A DNA stretch of 64,000 nucleotides, taken from contig JALGAS010000006.1 in NCBI GenBank assembly GCA_023078685.1, forward strand, positions 2,480,001-2,544,000. Reading direction: 5' to 3'. Source of the DNA: Neopestalotiopsis rosae (lineage: Eukaryota; Ascomycota; Sordariomycetes; Amphisphaeriales; Sporocadaceae). The notes beneath the pieces are model-generated. The model did no database searches. It was not told the origin of the DNA and was given only the letters and a program-made list of their open reading frames with translations. This document shows, piece by piece, positions 44,471 to 56,309 of the stretch (the first letter of the stretch is position 1; every line of letters begins with the position of its first letter). Position numbers and translations under genes: made by a program.

Positions 44471-46726
44471 TTTTTCCGCCTATGGCATGAAGAAATTGTT
44501 CCTGCGACGTACTGAAGTTTTGAGCCGCCTGAGATCCTGAACCAGCACGCACGCATCTCCCAAGTCCTCGCAATTTTCCGAACCTCTCTACACTGGCATT
44601 GGCGTCAAGGAAGAACTCGAAGCATTCGCTCGAGTAATCGACTGAGTGTTTCATCTCTCCTCCGACGCAGCCACTATTGTCAGGGAGGCCCGCCACGAGG
44701 TCAAGCTCTTTCTTTCCTATTACATGGACCGCTTTCCTTCCGTTCTGCGATGAATTCTACGAGTGCATAATCTTGGCTCGGAAGCCACGGCGCCTCAAAC
44801 CTACCTTCAGGTTTGGGGTAAGCCGGAGCTATCCGAACGGCATGTCCGGCACTTTTAACCAAGGTGTCAGCATTCTGCAGATTGTGTATATCGACAAGTA
44901 ATGTTCACTCTTGAGACGCAGTTATACGTTTCGGAGTAGAGCATTCACGAATTGGCCCATTGGCTTCTGGCATGAACCGTCATTCTACCAGTGTCATTGG
45001 GACATCGTTGCGATGCGTCAGCCTTCCTAATGCGAGCACTTTGCTTTTGGTTTCTTTCCTTTTCTTTCTTTTCTTCACACCTTCCCTGATTTCCGCCGCC
45101 TTTGGGGAGTCCTAATTACGTCTTGCTTGGTACTGGTTACGACTGTGGACGGATTATTTTGGTCACACTCGGTATCCCACTACCAGAGTGCTCCCGACGA
45201 GAAATCCAACAGCATTGATAAAGTGGCATTCAACGAATCACTACGCGAGTTGCCCATCAAGGGCACTCGCGGAGTTTGCCAGCAACGCGTGGACAAACAT
45301 GGTTATGTAGTCCCCAGCCTCAAGGTTCTACACACAAGGTATGGCTGCTGAAGATCACGTCTCGCGTTGTCTGCAAATCGATAGGCTCTGCCGGTCAACG
45401 TTACGTCAAGGGTTGTCTCTCAGACTCGTCGGAGAGGGAACGCTTGCGCAGTCGAGGGAAGTCATATTCCAATCCCGTACACAACGCCATGAGCGTACAT
45501 ACACACACTCTACTTAGTCTTCGGAAATTCATGTTTCGCGCCTTCAATACTGCTCCTGCGTGCAATCTTGTGATACTGTGTAAACAAATGAGTAATGATG
45601 ATGTGATCTACATTGTTCGTAGTATTGTATATGTTAACATATATATCCATGTCAAGCTTCGTCGTAGTACCAGTGATGTGGTCGTACTGGTCTTGAAGCG
45701 TCAAGTCCAACTCATGACTTGAAGGGAAGAGTGACTGGTAATGTTGGATTTGCTTGGCGTCCCTCAAGGGTGATGCATACCTGGCTAAATCCAGAAACAA
45801 TGTTGTAAAGAGGCTGAGCTGCCGTGCTCACCGTTTGGGCGTTTCCTCACCGACCGTCTGCCACTAGCGTCCTAACGGGATGTTTTTGATGCTCGTCCTG
45901 CATAGCGTCAGTTGCCTCGAATATGGTTGAATAGAGGGGAAAAAGGATGATGGGTACGAATCATGTATACTCAAGTGGCTGCCTCATCTTGATTCTCTTG
46001 AGGGCGTGGGTCGTCTTGGCGGTCAACGCGATCTTGTCCACGTGCGCAAGTCAGTAGTTCCTTGAAGCTCCAGTGACATGACATGGCTTCTCGGCTGTGC
46101 AGGTATCTAGGTAGGTAAATAGTGCATGTATGGGGGAATACTAGTATGTGTAGTCTTGTAAGGTTTTGGTTTCTAGAAGTACTAATATATATTGTTGTCC
46201 ACCTTTTCTCATTGTTGGAGATGTTCTTTGGCGTTTTTGGGTATTGCAGATATTGAACGGGTCTCTCCATCAATGGCTGTGGACAGGTTGGGTACGTACA
46301 TTTGAAGAGGGCGGGTTATTTTTCTATTTTGGGGCACGAGGTAGTACTTACCTACATGTACATGGACACTAGATTCGCAAAAGTTCTAGATTTCTTTCTA
46401 AGCGATGAAGAGAGAGGGGCTTGAGGGGCTCGAGGGGCATTCGGGGCATCAGCGACCATCGACCATCTCAGCCCCGCTCATTCCCGCCAGCCGCCCGGCT
46501 CAGCAGACAGCAGATCTGCTTCCAGCTTGGTTGGTTCAGGGAAGGAATAAATCATGCGGCACTCTTGAAAAACCCTTGCCCAGATCGTAGTAGTGGTACT
46601 ACCTAACCTACCTGCCTACTTTCCCACATCCCGTTCGTTGTCCTGCGCTGCCCTGCCTTGCGATCCATTGCGATCCATTCAACCAGAGAGAGACTCTTAC
46701 CAACATTATCTGTCTGTGCCTACCAA

Positions 46727-46759
46727 GCCTGCCTACCTGCCTACCTGCCTACCTACCTT
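46727..46759. repeat. (CCTG/CCTA)n microsatellite
   Basis: Interleaved CCTG and CCTA tetranucleotides, about eight units, in the leader region of the 5-phosphatase gene. Confidence 0.85.
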
Positions 46760-46900
46760 ACGTTGACTTATTACCCACAGCACCTGCTAAGCGTGCGTGC
46801 AATGTACGTCACGTCTAAACTCTAAAATACACACCATGAGAGATTTCAAAAGCTAAGAACAAAGGTATTCTGGAAACTGCTCAGATCGCCAACAAATACA

Positions 46901-46940
46901 CACAACATCAACAACAACAACAACAACAATAACAACAACA
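46901..46940. repeat. (CAA)n microsatellite in a 5' leader
   Basis: A CAA run with a few interruptions, about 180 bp before the 5-phosphatase start. CAA-rich leaders are unstructured and often favour translation. Confidence 0.85.
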
Positions 46941-47117
46941 GAACCCACATTATTCTCTAAACTTTTTGGGACGATCGAGGCATTTCTAGATTTGGCACCT
47001 TGTCTTGCTTAGCTAGCTAGCATCTGTGCATCTCCTCTCATCTTTTTCTCTGTTTGGTCTTCTCCACATTACATACTGTTTCTGTCAGGGGCTGGATTCA
47101 TTACAAACTCTCTCACC

Positions 47118-48667
47118 ATGAGTGAATCATCAGCAGCTATGGCCAACAAACCAGCGCCCACGGTGGACATCTTCTACCTCACATTCAATGCTGGTAAAGC
47201 CTTCATCTCGAGTCAGGTTTTTGGTAAACACGTATACAATGCTTTCAAGGAGAGCAGCATCGGCTCCACGTACCTCCCAGAGCTGGTTGCACTGTAAGCC
47301 CCATTTCACCGTGCTATTCTTATTCTCTCAGTTAGATCCAGCTAACATGTCATTACTCTGAAAGTTCTCTGCAAGAGCTTGCTCCCATTGCTGACGCATT
47401 CCGAGGAGGTTACTGGCTGAATCCCTATCTCTCATGCTATGAGGCTGCCATCAACCATGCAACCGCCAAGTATATCGCCGACGAAAGTTGCCGGGATAAT
47501 CGCAATGGCAATGTATCTCATGCACCACCCAAGCCCTATACTTTGATCAAGTCGTGCAATGTCGGTATGACCGGCCTCATGCTCTTTGCTCAAGACCCCA
47601 ATGCTGTGAGCAATATCAAGATGGCCGAGACTGGCTTTGGAGCTGGTGATATGGCCAACAAGGGAGCCGTCGGTCTGCGCGTAGACTATACAAAGGACGG
47701 GTCAACCACGGAGCTTACCTTTGTAAGCACGCACTTGGCTGCAATGGAGTGGAATCTGGAACGGCGAAACAAGAATTGGGCCACCGTTGTCAGCACCTTG
47801 GTGTTTGCTGACCCAAAGAAAATTGTTGCTGCCGATGAAAGCAGGCATAGGTCTGATGGCGTATTTAGTGAAGACCAACCATTGTTGTTTCACGCAGACA
47901 CGGAGAAGAAACTCCATGAAATCAGCATTTACAAGCCTGGCAGCCATTTGTTCGTGGCTGGCGATTTGAACTACCGCATCTCCAAGACTACGCCGCCTGA
48001 GAACGCCGTCTTTCCAAACCTGGACCCCGACAGCGCCAACCACTACTCGAAATTCTTGGTTCGTGATCAGTTGAAGGAGGAACAGTTTCGAGGAAATGCC
48101 CTGCACGGCCTGTCTGAAGCGCCCATCGACTTTGCCCCAACCTATAAGCTGAATATTGAAAAGAAGAGGTCTGGTTCAGGATCAGCTCTATCTCGATTCA
48201 GCAGAGATGTCGAAGACGACGAGGTTGAATGGTCATTTGCGACGCACCGGTGGCCAGGATGGTGCGATCGCGTTCTCTACATGGATTTGCCCGTCTCGAG
48301 GCGCATTGCCAAGCCCAACGAGAATGAGATCAAGGTCCTCAAATACAACTCCATGCCCCCTGTTCGTACGAGCGACCATCGAGCAGTATATCTCAGAGCG
48401 CACGTCCCTGTGCTTTCACCAGAAGAGCTCGCGCCGTCCTCTGATTCTCAGTATACGACGATCGGCAATGTTGTGGATCCGAGAATCCAGCTTCCGCTGG
48501 CTATTGAACCAGAAGCCTGGCAGCATCGCCTATCTATAAAGAAGTGGGAATACACCATAGGCTGGAGCTTAGCCATTGCCCAATCCAAGCAGACCATTCT
48601 GATAGTGTCGACCCTGTTGATGCTTGGTCTCAGTAGCTGGTATTTCAGGAACCGAACAGCCTATTAG
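47118..48667 (+). CDS. Inositol polyphosphate 5-phosphatase, INP54-like, tail-anchored
   Basis: Exons 47118-47293 and 47365-48667 with a 71-bp intron give 492 residues. The endonuclease/exonuclease/phosphatase fold is plain: FYLTFNAGKA at the start, ETGFGAGDMANKGAVGLRV, FVSTHLAAMEWNLERRN, HLFVAGDLNYRI, FAPTYKL, WPGWCDRVLY and TSDHRAVYLRAHV, which carry the Mg-binding and catalytic Asn, Asp and His residues. A single hydrophobic helix near the end (AKQ-region to LIVSTLLMLGLSSWYF) and a short polar tail match yeast Inp54, a tail-anchored ER enzyme that removes the 5-phosphate from PI(4,5)P2 and affects secretion. Start ATG has context CACCATGA. Confidence 0.92.
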
Positions 48668-49840
48668 TTGGAGAGTCTCAGGTACAAGGCTCATGGATGG
48701 CTCTCATGGACGTCGGGCTGGCGCAAGTAATTTCTCCCTTCTTTGTTTCCTTTTAGTGTTTCTGGTTTTCTGCACACATACCCAGGATGCCCAAATGTTA
48801 TAGACCAAGGTTGTCTTGGCGACTATGTTATATATACTTGTTTTCTGTTGGGATCATCAGGTCAGGCACAGACAAGTGGCCGTGAGTTTCAGGAGGAGCT
48901 ACATTATATCCTTTATATTCTGTTTGGTGCACCAATCATCAGCACACGATGGTACCGTCTTGAACGGAAAGACGAAGCGACGCAGATGGTTGTGGATTCG
49001 GGTTTATGCAAAACCCGCACTTATACCGGTAGAGTTAGAGGCACGAGCTTTAGAATCAGCGAATCACTATAAATTCCATGTCTAAAATTCTCCGTTAGTG
49101 ACTTATTAGCACATGATAACATGTTTATATACACGTTAGATGCTCTGAGTTTGCTACTGGTCTTCGATATTCAGACTTGCGTTCCCCTAATCAGTGCAAT
49201 CGTCCAACCGTGCTGCTCGGGGTTGATGCCGTCCACGAGGAACCCCGGCGCAGTCGAGCAACATGCGATAAAATGACTCTCTGCTCTCGATTTCGAATGG
49301 ACTCGGGACGTTCCCATGACACTCCCCTGTCTCCTCTGTGACTTGGCGCAAATAAGAGACTGCAAAGTTGTCCCATCGCGGACTCGAGGGGACGGCACGA
49401 TGATACAGCTCCTGTAAGATGAATGGACGCGATCGCGGGTCACTGGCTGCAGCATGGAGTGACAATGGCAGCGCTGATGATAGTGATCGGTCCAGACGAG
49501 GGCATGGCTCGATGTCAGCGGTCAAAGGGAGCGACTTGGAAGATGACGGCTGACTATCCACAGCGGCAGGCTTCGTGTCTGATGCGAAGGAGACACGGCG
49601 GTCACCCTGATGTCTCGGTGGTGGCAGTCCTGCTCTTGGCCGATGCAGAAGGCTCTTCGCCGAATCTGCACCGCGGTCGACCTCGATGTTCTTCCTCTAC
49701 TTCCTGCTGTGTGGACAACTGCGATTCGTTCCTCTCTTTTGCCTCCTTCTCCGCGTCTCTCCAAGGCCTTCTTGGTCTCGCTCATACACTCGGCGTAATA
49801 TTTCCCCCGGTCGCTCAACTTCCAGGAAGCCTCTTCGGTG
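48668..49840. other. Intergenic, weak frames only
   Basis: About 1.2 kb after the phosphatase gene. A minus-strand frame at 49561-49187 (124 codons, MDSQPSSSKSLPLTADIEPC...) is Ser/Arg-rich and not recognised; it may derive from the 3' part of the adjacent decayed phosphotransferase gene. Confidence 0.35.
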
Positions 49841-50312
49841 CTATTGTTTTCCAGTCACGGGGACTTGCCAAGGACAGTCACGATTACCTCCATGGCCACA
49901 GTCCATATCACCCCAGCGGTAGATGAATGGGTTTCCAGTCGCGAACGAGCCACAAGGGTAAGTGCCTCGCTGCCGATCGCCTCTTAGGACGCACACGACG
50001 CTCGACCAGCCAATGAACCACAGCTTGCCTTGCTCGTCAATGATGATATTGTGGAGGCTCATATCTGCATGTGTCAACACAAAAGGCTTCTTTCTGCTTT
50101 GATGTGGTGTCTGGATCGGCAACTCGTTGTCGTGGTCTTTGTCACTTTCGTCGTCGTACGCAGCGACAGATTAGCGAGCTTTTTGACGACTTCGCCTACA
50201 TTGTCTCGCAGGGGCACCATCACCATCTCGTGGAGCTTGTCCTGAATGTCCTGGAATTGGGCGACCGAGTCCAGGAGGGCATCTAGGGGTGCTTTGAGGG
50301 CGGTTCATCTTC
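49841..50312 (-). pseudogene. Decayed APH/choline-kinase-like phosphotransferase
   Basis: A minus-strand frame encodes KPFVLTHADMSLHNIIIDEQ followed by GKLWFIGW, the catalytic loop (H-D-x-S-x-x-N) and the next motif of the fungal aminoglycoside-phosphotransferase-like family. In working members the second motif reads IDW with a metal-binding Asp; here it is IGW. Upstream sequence of the same gene (LDALLDSVAQFQDIQDKLHE to VVKKLANLSL) lies in another frame, separated by a stop (TAA) and a frameshift with no usable splice sites. The N-terminal ATP-binding part and the C terminus are not found. The locus is best read as a broken gene; such families are large and quick to change in fungi. Confidence 0.6.
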
Positions 50313-51284
50313 TCTTATGCTGCTATGTTCGTTATGAACGAACCCCCCTTCTTGGCAAGGATTCTTGATGGTGGTTTCTACTCGGCGATGTGAAAAACAG
50401 TCGTATACTGTATATATCTTGTGTCTAACCGTATAGTCGAGACGAGTGGCTCAACCTTTCGACTGTGCTCCCTTGTTGAATAGGGTATCACTGGGCAGAG
50501 AGTGCCGCCTGGATCTGAGTCGACATGACATCAAGCGGGCGAATATTGTGGCCAAGACAAGATGCGCGCATGGAGCGCGCGATAATGACGAAGAAATGTC
50601 CGCTCCCCGGTTTTGTGATGGCATTTCTGGAGAGAAAGTCTTCCCTTTGTCATCGTGCTCATTATACAGAACAACTGATGTGCTTGCTGAACTGTTGGGT
50701 CAATCGTTTTACCTAACCAAGGACTCCAAAGGACGGCTCATCTTTCCTGAATGCCACGTTGTATTGGTTCGTTTTCCCAAAGCTGAACGCTGGCTAGGAA
50801 GCTCAAAGTCTATGCGTACCACGCCTTTGTTGTATGAGATCTTATTATGCCAAGCTATATACAGGCGAATCTCCTCGGCCGAAATATCCAGAATTGGCGA
50901 AGAAATATTCGATGTGGTTGAATTTCGTTCTGTACTTGAAAAGATCACCAACTAGCCTCTCGAGTCCTCGAGCCAAAATGAGCATCAGCCAGAATGAACC
51001 AGCCAAAAATAAATGCGCTCCCAATAATGCTCATGGGCATCATATGCTCCTTCTCCCGCTGCCAAACCCACTTCTATAGTACATTTCTTTCCGTTGCCCA
51101 TTGTGAGGGCTTCATTCCATCCAAAACCGGGCGTCAGGACATTAATATTGTTACAAGTATCGGTTCACGTGAGTCGTGAAAAGGGATCCATCCAAGCAAT
51201 GATTCGTGCTGGTATTGTAAAGGACAAAGAAAAGTTCGTTCTGTAGTACTTTCCGACCGCGAAATCAGATGATTCAAAGATTGC
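50313..51284. other. Intergenic, one doubtful frame
   Basis: Between the pseudogene and PKA. A plus-strand frame of about 169 codons (50446-50955) has no ATG at its start; the first is at about 50595. Its content (DVLAELLGQSFYLTKDSKGR, CHVVLVRFPKAERWLGSSKS) is protein-like but unknown. I do not call it a gene. Confidence 0.35.
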
Positions 51285-52774
51285 TCAAAATCCTTCAAAG
51301 TATTTGTCGTATTTTTCGTATAGTTCGTCGGTATATGGCTCACGCTTGCCATCGTCCTCTGGATATACATCAAAACATTGGGCGTCTCCCGGGAATCGAA
51401 CTTGTGGCTGGATCGGTGGCCGGATCTGTCTGTTGAACAAAGCTTGCCAGTCGAGGTTTTCGAAAAATGGGTGCTGCTTGACGGCCGACGAACCACCACT
51501 GATGTTGCCCAAACGGCGCGAGCGGTCGACTGTGCATAGCGATCGAATGATATGTTGTGCATGGTGTGAAATGGGAGGTTCTGCAGGGAACACTACTGGC
51601 TTTTCGACAATTCTATTACTCTGTCAGTCTTTGGTCGTGAGAAAAGTGTACAGGTGGGCAATGAACTTACTGCTTATAGATTTCAATCGGGTTCTGGTGC
51701 CAAAACGGTGGATATCCCGTGAGAAACTCATAAATGAGGATGCCCAACGCCCACCAGTCGACAGCCGTGGTATGGCCCTTGTTCTGTATTACCTCGGGGG
51801 CAAGGTATTCAGGTGTTCCGCAAAGCGTATACGTCTCGACTGGCTTATCGTTCTTGTATCCTAACCGCTTGGCGAAGCCGAAGTCCACCAGTTTGACATG
51901 CCCTTGTGCGTCGAGAAGCAGGTTCTCAGGCTTGAGGTCTCGGTATGCCACACCTCCTTGCTGCTCGTGCAGATACTCTAATACCAGAACAATCTCGGCA
52001 GCGTAGAACCGGGCCCATTCCTCGGGGAAGCGCCGGTGTCGTCGCAGGTAACTGAAGAGCTCGCCGCCGGGTACGTAATCCAGCACCATGTACAGGGAAT
52101 CGCGGTCGGAGAAGGATGCAATCAGCCGTGTGATGAATGGGTGGCCTGCCACGTCGGCCAGGATCTCGCGCTCGTGCCGCACATGGTCAATCTGCTTCAA
52201 CTTGATGACTTCGGTCTTGCGCAGGATCTTGAGGGCGAAGACTTGGCTGTTTTCTTGGTCGTCCGAGGCGGTAGATGGGCGCACAAGACAGACGCGCGCA
52301 AAGGTGCCTATTAAGGTTGCAAAGAAAATGCGACTTTTAGCATTTGTCCAATCTGCAGCAGAAAAGGTAATGTACAACAAATAGAGTTAAAAAGGAAGAA
52401 TGACAGCGCGCGGCAGCATGCCTACAGCTGCAGGCAGGTATGTATAGTCCTACAAACCTCCCATCCTCCTACTGTATGTACGGCGGGTATGTGCCTTTCG
52501 TGGAGAATAGAATAAAAGAGGACGCAAGACGAAATGGAGAGCACTTACCAGTGCCTAGCGTCCGAACCACCTTGAAGTCTTCGGGTTTCAGTTGCGCATG
52601 TTGTACAGTCGGTTGACTTGTATTGTTGTTTGCCTTTACAATTGCTTCTAGCCCCGCATGCTGTTGCTGTTGTTGGCCTGTCGCCCCTCCATTGACGTGT
52701 TCCATGTTCACAGCTCCAGCGTCTGTCGTCCCACCGAGTGGTATTGGAGTTGGCTGGGTTGCGACGGCGGCCAT
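51285..52774 (-). CDS. pkaC2: cAMP-dependent protein kinase catalytic subunit, PkaC2 type
   Basis: Three minus-strand exons, 52774-52549, 52307-51671 and 51612-51285, give 396 residues. The first 66 residues are low-complexity, with a five-glutamine run. The AGC kinase follows: glycine loop GTGTFARV (73-81, split by intron 1), Lys102 in FALKILRK, Asp199 in YRDLKPEN, Asp217 in DFGFAKR, activation-loop Thr236 in TYTLCGTPEYLAPE. The C-terminal AGC tail ends YEKYDKYFEGF. The form GVAYRDLKPE and the shorter N terminus fit the PkaC2 branch, the minor PKA subunit of filamentous fungi, rather than PkaC1. PKA is held by a regulatory subunit and freed by cAMP; it governs growth, conidiation and stress response. 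The first ATG is at 52774. Confidence 0.94.
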
Positions 52775-55700
52775 GCAGTCGAGTTTGAATGGCGGCAAAT
52801 GGGTGGTTGTGATATGTACAGAGTAGGTAGGTAGGTAATAAAAGTTATAAGTTTTGTTGTTATCTGCGATCGCCGGCGCTGCTTCGTCGCTTGAATTGGA
52901 CTGGACTCAATTCCACTTTGCGCCTAGACTTTGGTCCTTCAGCTTCCTTTGTTTACGACGAGTTTCAGACGACGAAGACCCCAGTCGGCCGCAATTTCTA
53001 TCCAAGTCTTTTGACGATTGTGTCAGTGGGGTTCGTTCCCCCCTCGTGGGCGCACTGGTGGTGGTGCGGCGGCTGCGCTGAACTGAAGCGGGGGGGGGGG
53101 GGGGGGGGGCCTTCTGATGACAGACAAATGCCCTTTTTCTCGTTGACTAGCAACCCGGGTTGAGGTCCTGTGATACCAATGACTAGCAACGGCGCATCAG
53201 GGCAGCTAGAGGTCCGATCCAAGGTGCGCCGATATGAAAAGATGATGAGATGCACGGAACCAAGAGGTGCGTTGTCCAAGAAAATAAAAATAAAAAATTA
53301 TTCAAGATCCAGCGCCAGGATATCGACTGCGGCTCTCGTTATTAGGGATCGAATCGCCCAGTGTCTGTCTTTTGTCGCAAGCGCCAAACTCCCCTGCTTA
53401 CATGCGATGCAGGGTATATTGGTTGCAGATGAGGTGTGAGGTTGAGCTGAGGTAGCTGTGATGTTGCAAAAGAAGAACCAGAATAATACTTCTCTCCCTT
53501 CCTCTCACTCTGTGTACTTTTCTCAGCTGTCTCCTGATTACCAAAGCGCGTCCGAGGCCACAGCCCCCCTAATCTGTTTTCTTTCCGACGACGAAGGGCA
53601 AGAAAAAAAAAAAGATTCATGGCAACGAGTCTAGACTGGCATCAATGCGACGGCCGGTTTCCCAACGCTGAGGATCGCGCGGGCCCTAAAGTCCAAAGTG
53701 CCGCCGCCCCGGTCTTATCGCTCGTATGACGTTATACGCTGCAGCGCACCACCGTCAACCTTCCCAAAGAACACTCTCTCGACTCCTGGGCCATGCCTTA
53801 TTCCTCTACCCTGTACCTCAAGCCTGCCTTGGGTCTACATGTACCCTGCACGCGCGGGCTGCCAGCCGGCTTTTTTGGGTGTGCGGGGAGCCACGCGCTC
53901 ACTCAATCTCGTTCGGTTACGTTGGCGGAAAGTTCCCTGCACTTCTTGTGCTTATTCTGCATTGGGGATTACCTACTTCGTACAAACCTATGTACCCATC
54001 GTGGTTTTTACTAACCTAACCTAGTTGATTCCAGCCGGCTATTGTACATGATTCAATTCCCACCCTAGAATGGTGTCAAGAACAATTTGGCGTCTTCTAC
54101 CGCGCATCTATACTTGCAGTCACTGCCAGATTACACACATACTTGTATGTACTTGAGATTTATTAATTGTTGTTCTAGCGGTAGACCGGATCCTTTTCTC
54201 TATTCTGTTCCCCGTCCATAATTAGAAGCGATCCTTGATCAGCAATCACATCTGTTGGTATCTGCCATCGGCTGTGTCAGTATACCCTTAGCGTGTAGAT
54301 CGCACTTGCAGCTGGCAGTAGTAGTGTGTTCGGCAGCATCTCGTGCCTTTATTTCGACCCAAGATCCCCTGACTTATACCTACGTACATGATCCATTTCT
54401 TCACCTAGCATATGCCTGCAGCGGTGAGCGCCGCCTACCACTCTCTTCCTATGATGGCTGGTGCTGCTTGCTGGCTGGGTGTCCTTTCCGCTATTTACCT
54501 TGCTTGAGTAGGTAGTGACGATATTCAACATGTCGCTGGGTCCCATCCCATGTTTTTCGGCAATCTGAAAATTTGTGCAGACGACATCCTGGCAACTGCT
54601 CCACGAGGCATCGAGATGATCAAGGCTCTTCGGCATTCATCACTCCAGCAGCCAAGCTACAAAAAGGTTTGCCGTGCTGGCGCTTATTGGATTTCTGTTA
54701 CGTCTAGTATATGATCCCTTGAAAGTTCCCGAGCACTTCCCGAATGAGGTTCTTCCTGTAGTCCTGCCAGGCCGGGTATAGGCAGCTGGATCCTCCTTGA
54801 CTCGTGGTTTGTCCCGATCGGGTGCCGTGGGCATGGCCTAACTAGTATAGCAAGGCCCAGCTGGCGGAGAATAAAGCCTTGTAATCTCCGGAATTCAGCC
54901 TGCGCTTGGCATTTTCGGCCAAGATAGGGGGCTAGAAGCGTGTTGGTCATGTTGGTGTGCTGTTGGTTTTTTTTTTTCTGCAGCGTAACTCGAGGCCGTG
55001 TATCATGATAGTATGTGACCGACGGTATGTACTAACCGTTAGGTTATTTCGCAGATGCGGACTGTGACCCGGCCCGCTCGACCGTGTCACGAGATCTTGA
55101 CACGCTGATATTCCGAGCTGAAAAATAAGCCATGTGCCTTTTCCGCGTAGCCTACATGAATGGCCGCATGTGGCCGGGTGACGGACTTTGCGTTTGGTGC
55201 TCATGAGCTCTACTGTCCCGCCACGCAGCCTGGCAGCTTGAATAATGTGTGCATGGCACACGCACTGCACAAGATATGCCAAAAGGACCCTCTGCGGCTC
55301 GCGGCAGACCAGCGTGTTGAAACAGAGGTAGCATTACTATGCACAGAAAAAGTTGTGCACCAGGTCTGGCAGCTATAATCGTACATGGAGTTGGTAAGAA
55401 AAATGCATAGTTGCAAGTTACCTAATCTACAGAGTACCTAGCCGGAAGAATACAAAGTACAATTAAAACACCAAGTGATCCATGTGTATTAGTGCGTCAA
55501 AGTCAACAAAGAGGACGCCTGATTTTGCAGAAGCATTTCTTTCTTCTATAGCTCTGCCCTTTGTTTGTTAGGATGAGTGTGATAATGGTCGTGGGAGTCA
55601 TACATGGAACGTCAGTCTGTGTGCAGCAGAACAACACTGAGCACTTGCCAATCGCCATGTGTAATGTTGTGTTTTCAGATAAGACATGTACCTGGATTAC

Positions 55701-56309
55701 TCACTTGAATATGTGCATATAAACGTGTTAATTGCCATCACGTCAGTCAATTTGGGTCTTTTTTCCCTTTATAGTTGCCATATGATGTGCAGCTGGGTTT
55801 TGGTGTATGTATGTAGTACGTAGCACTTGCCTGTTGTAGGGATGTCATCTACCGGTTATTATTAGGAACCTTTAAGCCTTAAGGTAGGAGGGCAGTCAGC
55901 GGCTTTCGACAGGGCCAGCCAACCAGCGTTGCAATTGTGGCTGAAGCTGTCTGACCCCTGGATCCATTTCTCCTCCTAACGCAGAGGGGGGCTTTCCGCT
56001 TTCCTATTGACCACCACTACCAAACCGACCAACTAGCCCCACGGTATCATCTGTACAGTCCTCACTCGTGTCCAGTGTGTGTGCAGTATTCATCTTCGGC
56101 TGCGACAACACAATCACTCCATCCCCGTCCCAGGATTTTTCTTCTGATCGCTCGCTACGTTGCCGACCCATCACCAACATCTACCTGACGACTGCAAACA
56201 CCACTGCAGCGGGCGGTCGCCGATGACCGCAGTTCAAACTTCTGAACGACCCCACGACATGCTTTGACCGACGCCCTTGGACTTCTTCCAGGGTTAACCC
56301 ACTGACATC
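52775..56309. other. Large divergent spacer between PKA and RabGAP genes
   Basis: 3.5 kb with only short frames. TAGGTAGGTAGG lies next to the PKA start (about 52823-52836). A 20-G run is at 53090-53109. An AT-rich middle (54.0-55.9 kb) shows no coding pattern. From 55.98 to 56.3 kb the sequence is a CA/CT-rich leader of the RabGAP gene. Confidence 0.45.
53090..53109 (+). repeat. Homopolymer run of 20 G
   Basis: Twenty consecutive G residues in the upstream region of the PKA gene. Length may be inexact because sequencing is error-prone in such runs. Confidence 0.9.

Larger units (their letters stand above)
44471..47117. other. Intergenic, with simple repeats before INP54
   Basis: About 2.6 kb. 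The first kilobase should hold the CK1 3' untranslated region. No gene seen. From 46.5 kb the sequence is a leader with CTAC/CTGC and CAA repeats that likely form the 5' untranslated region of the phosphatase gene. Confidence 0.5.

Noticed and set aside
50446..50955. 169-codon plus-strand frame
   Set aside because: No ATG at its start and no recognisable family; kept only as a note in the spacer entry.
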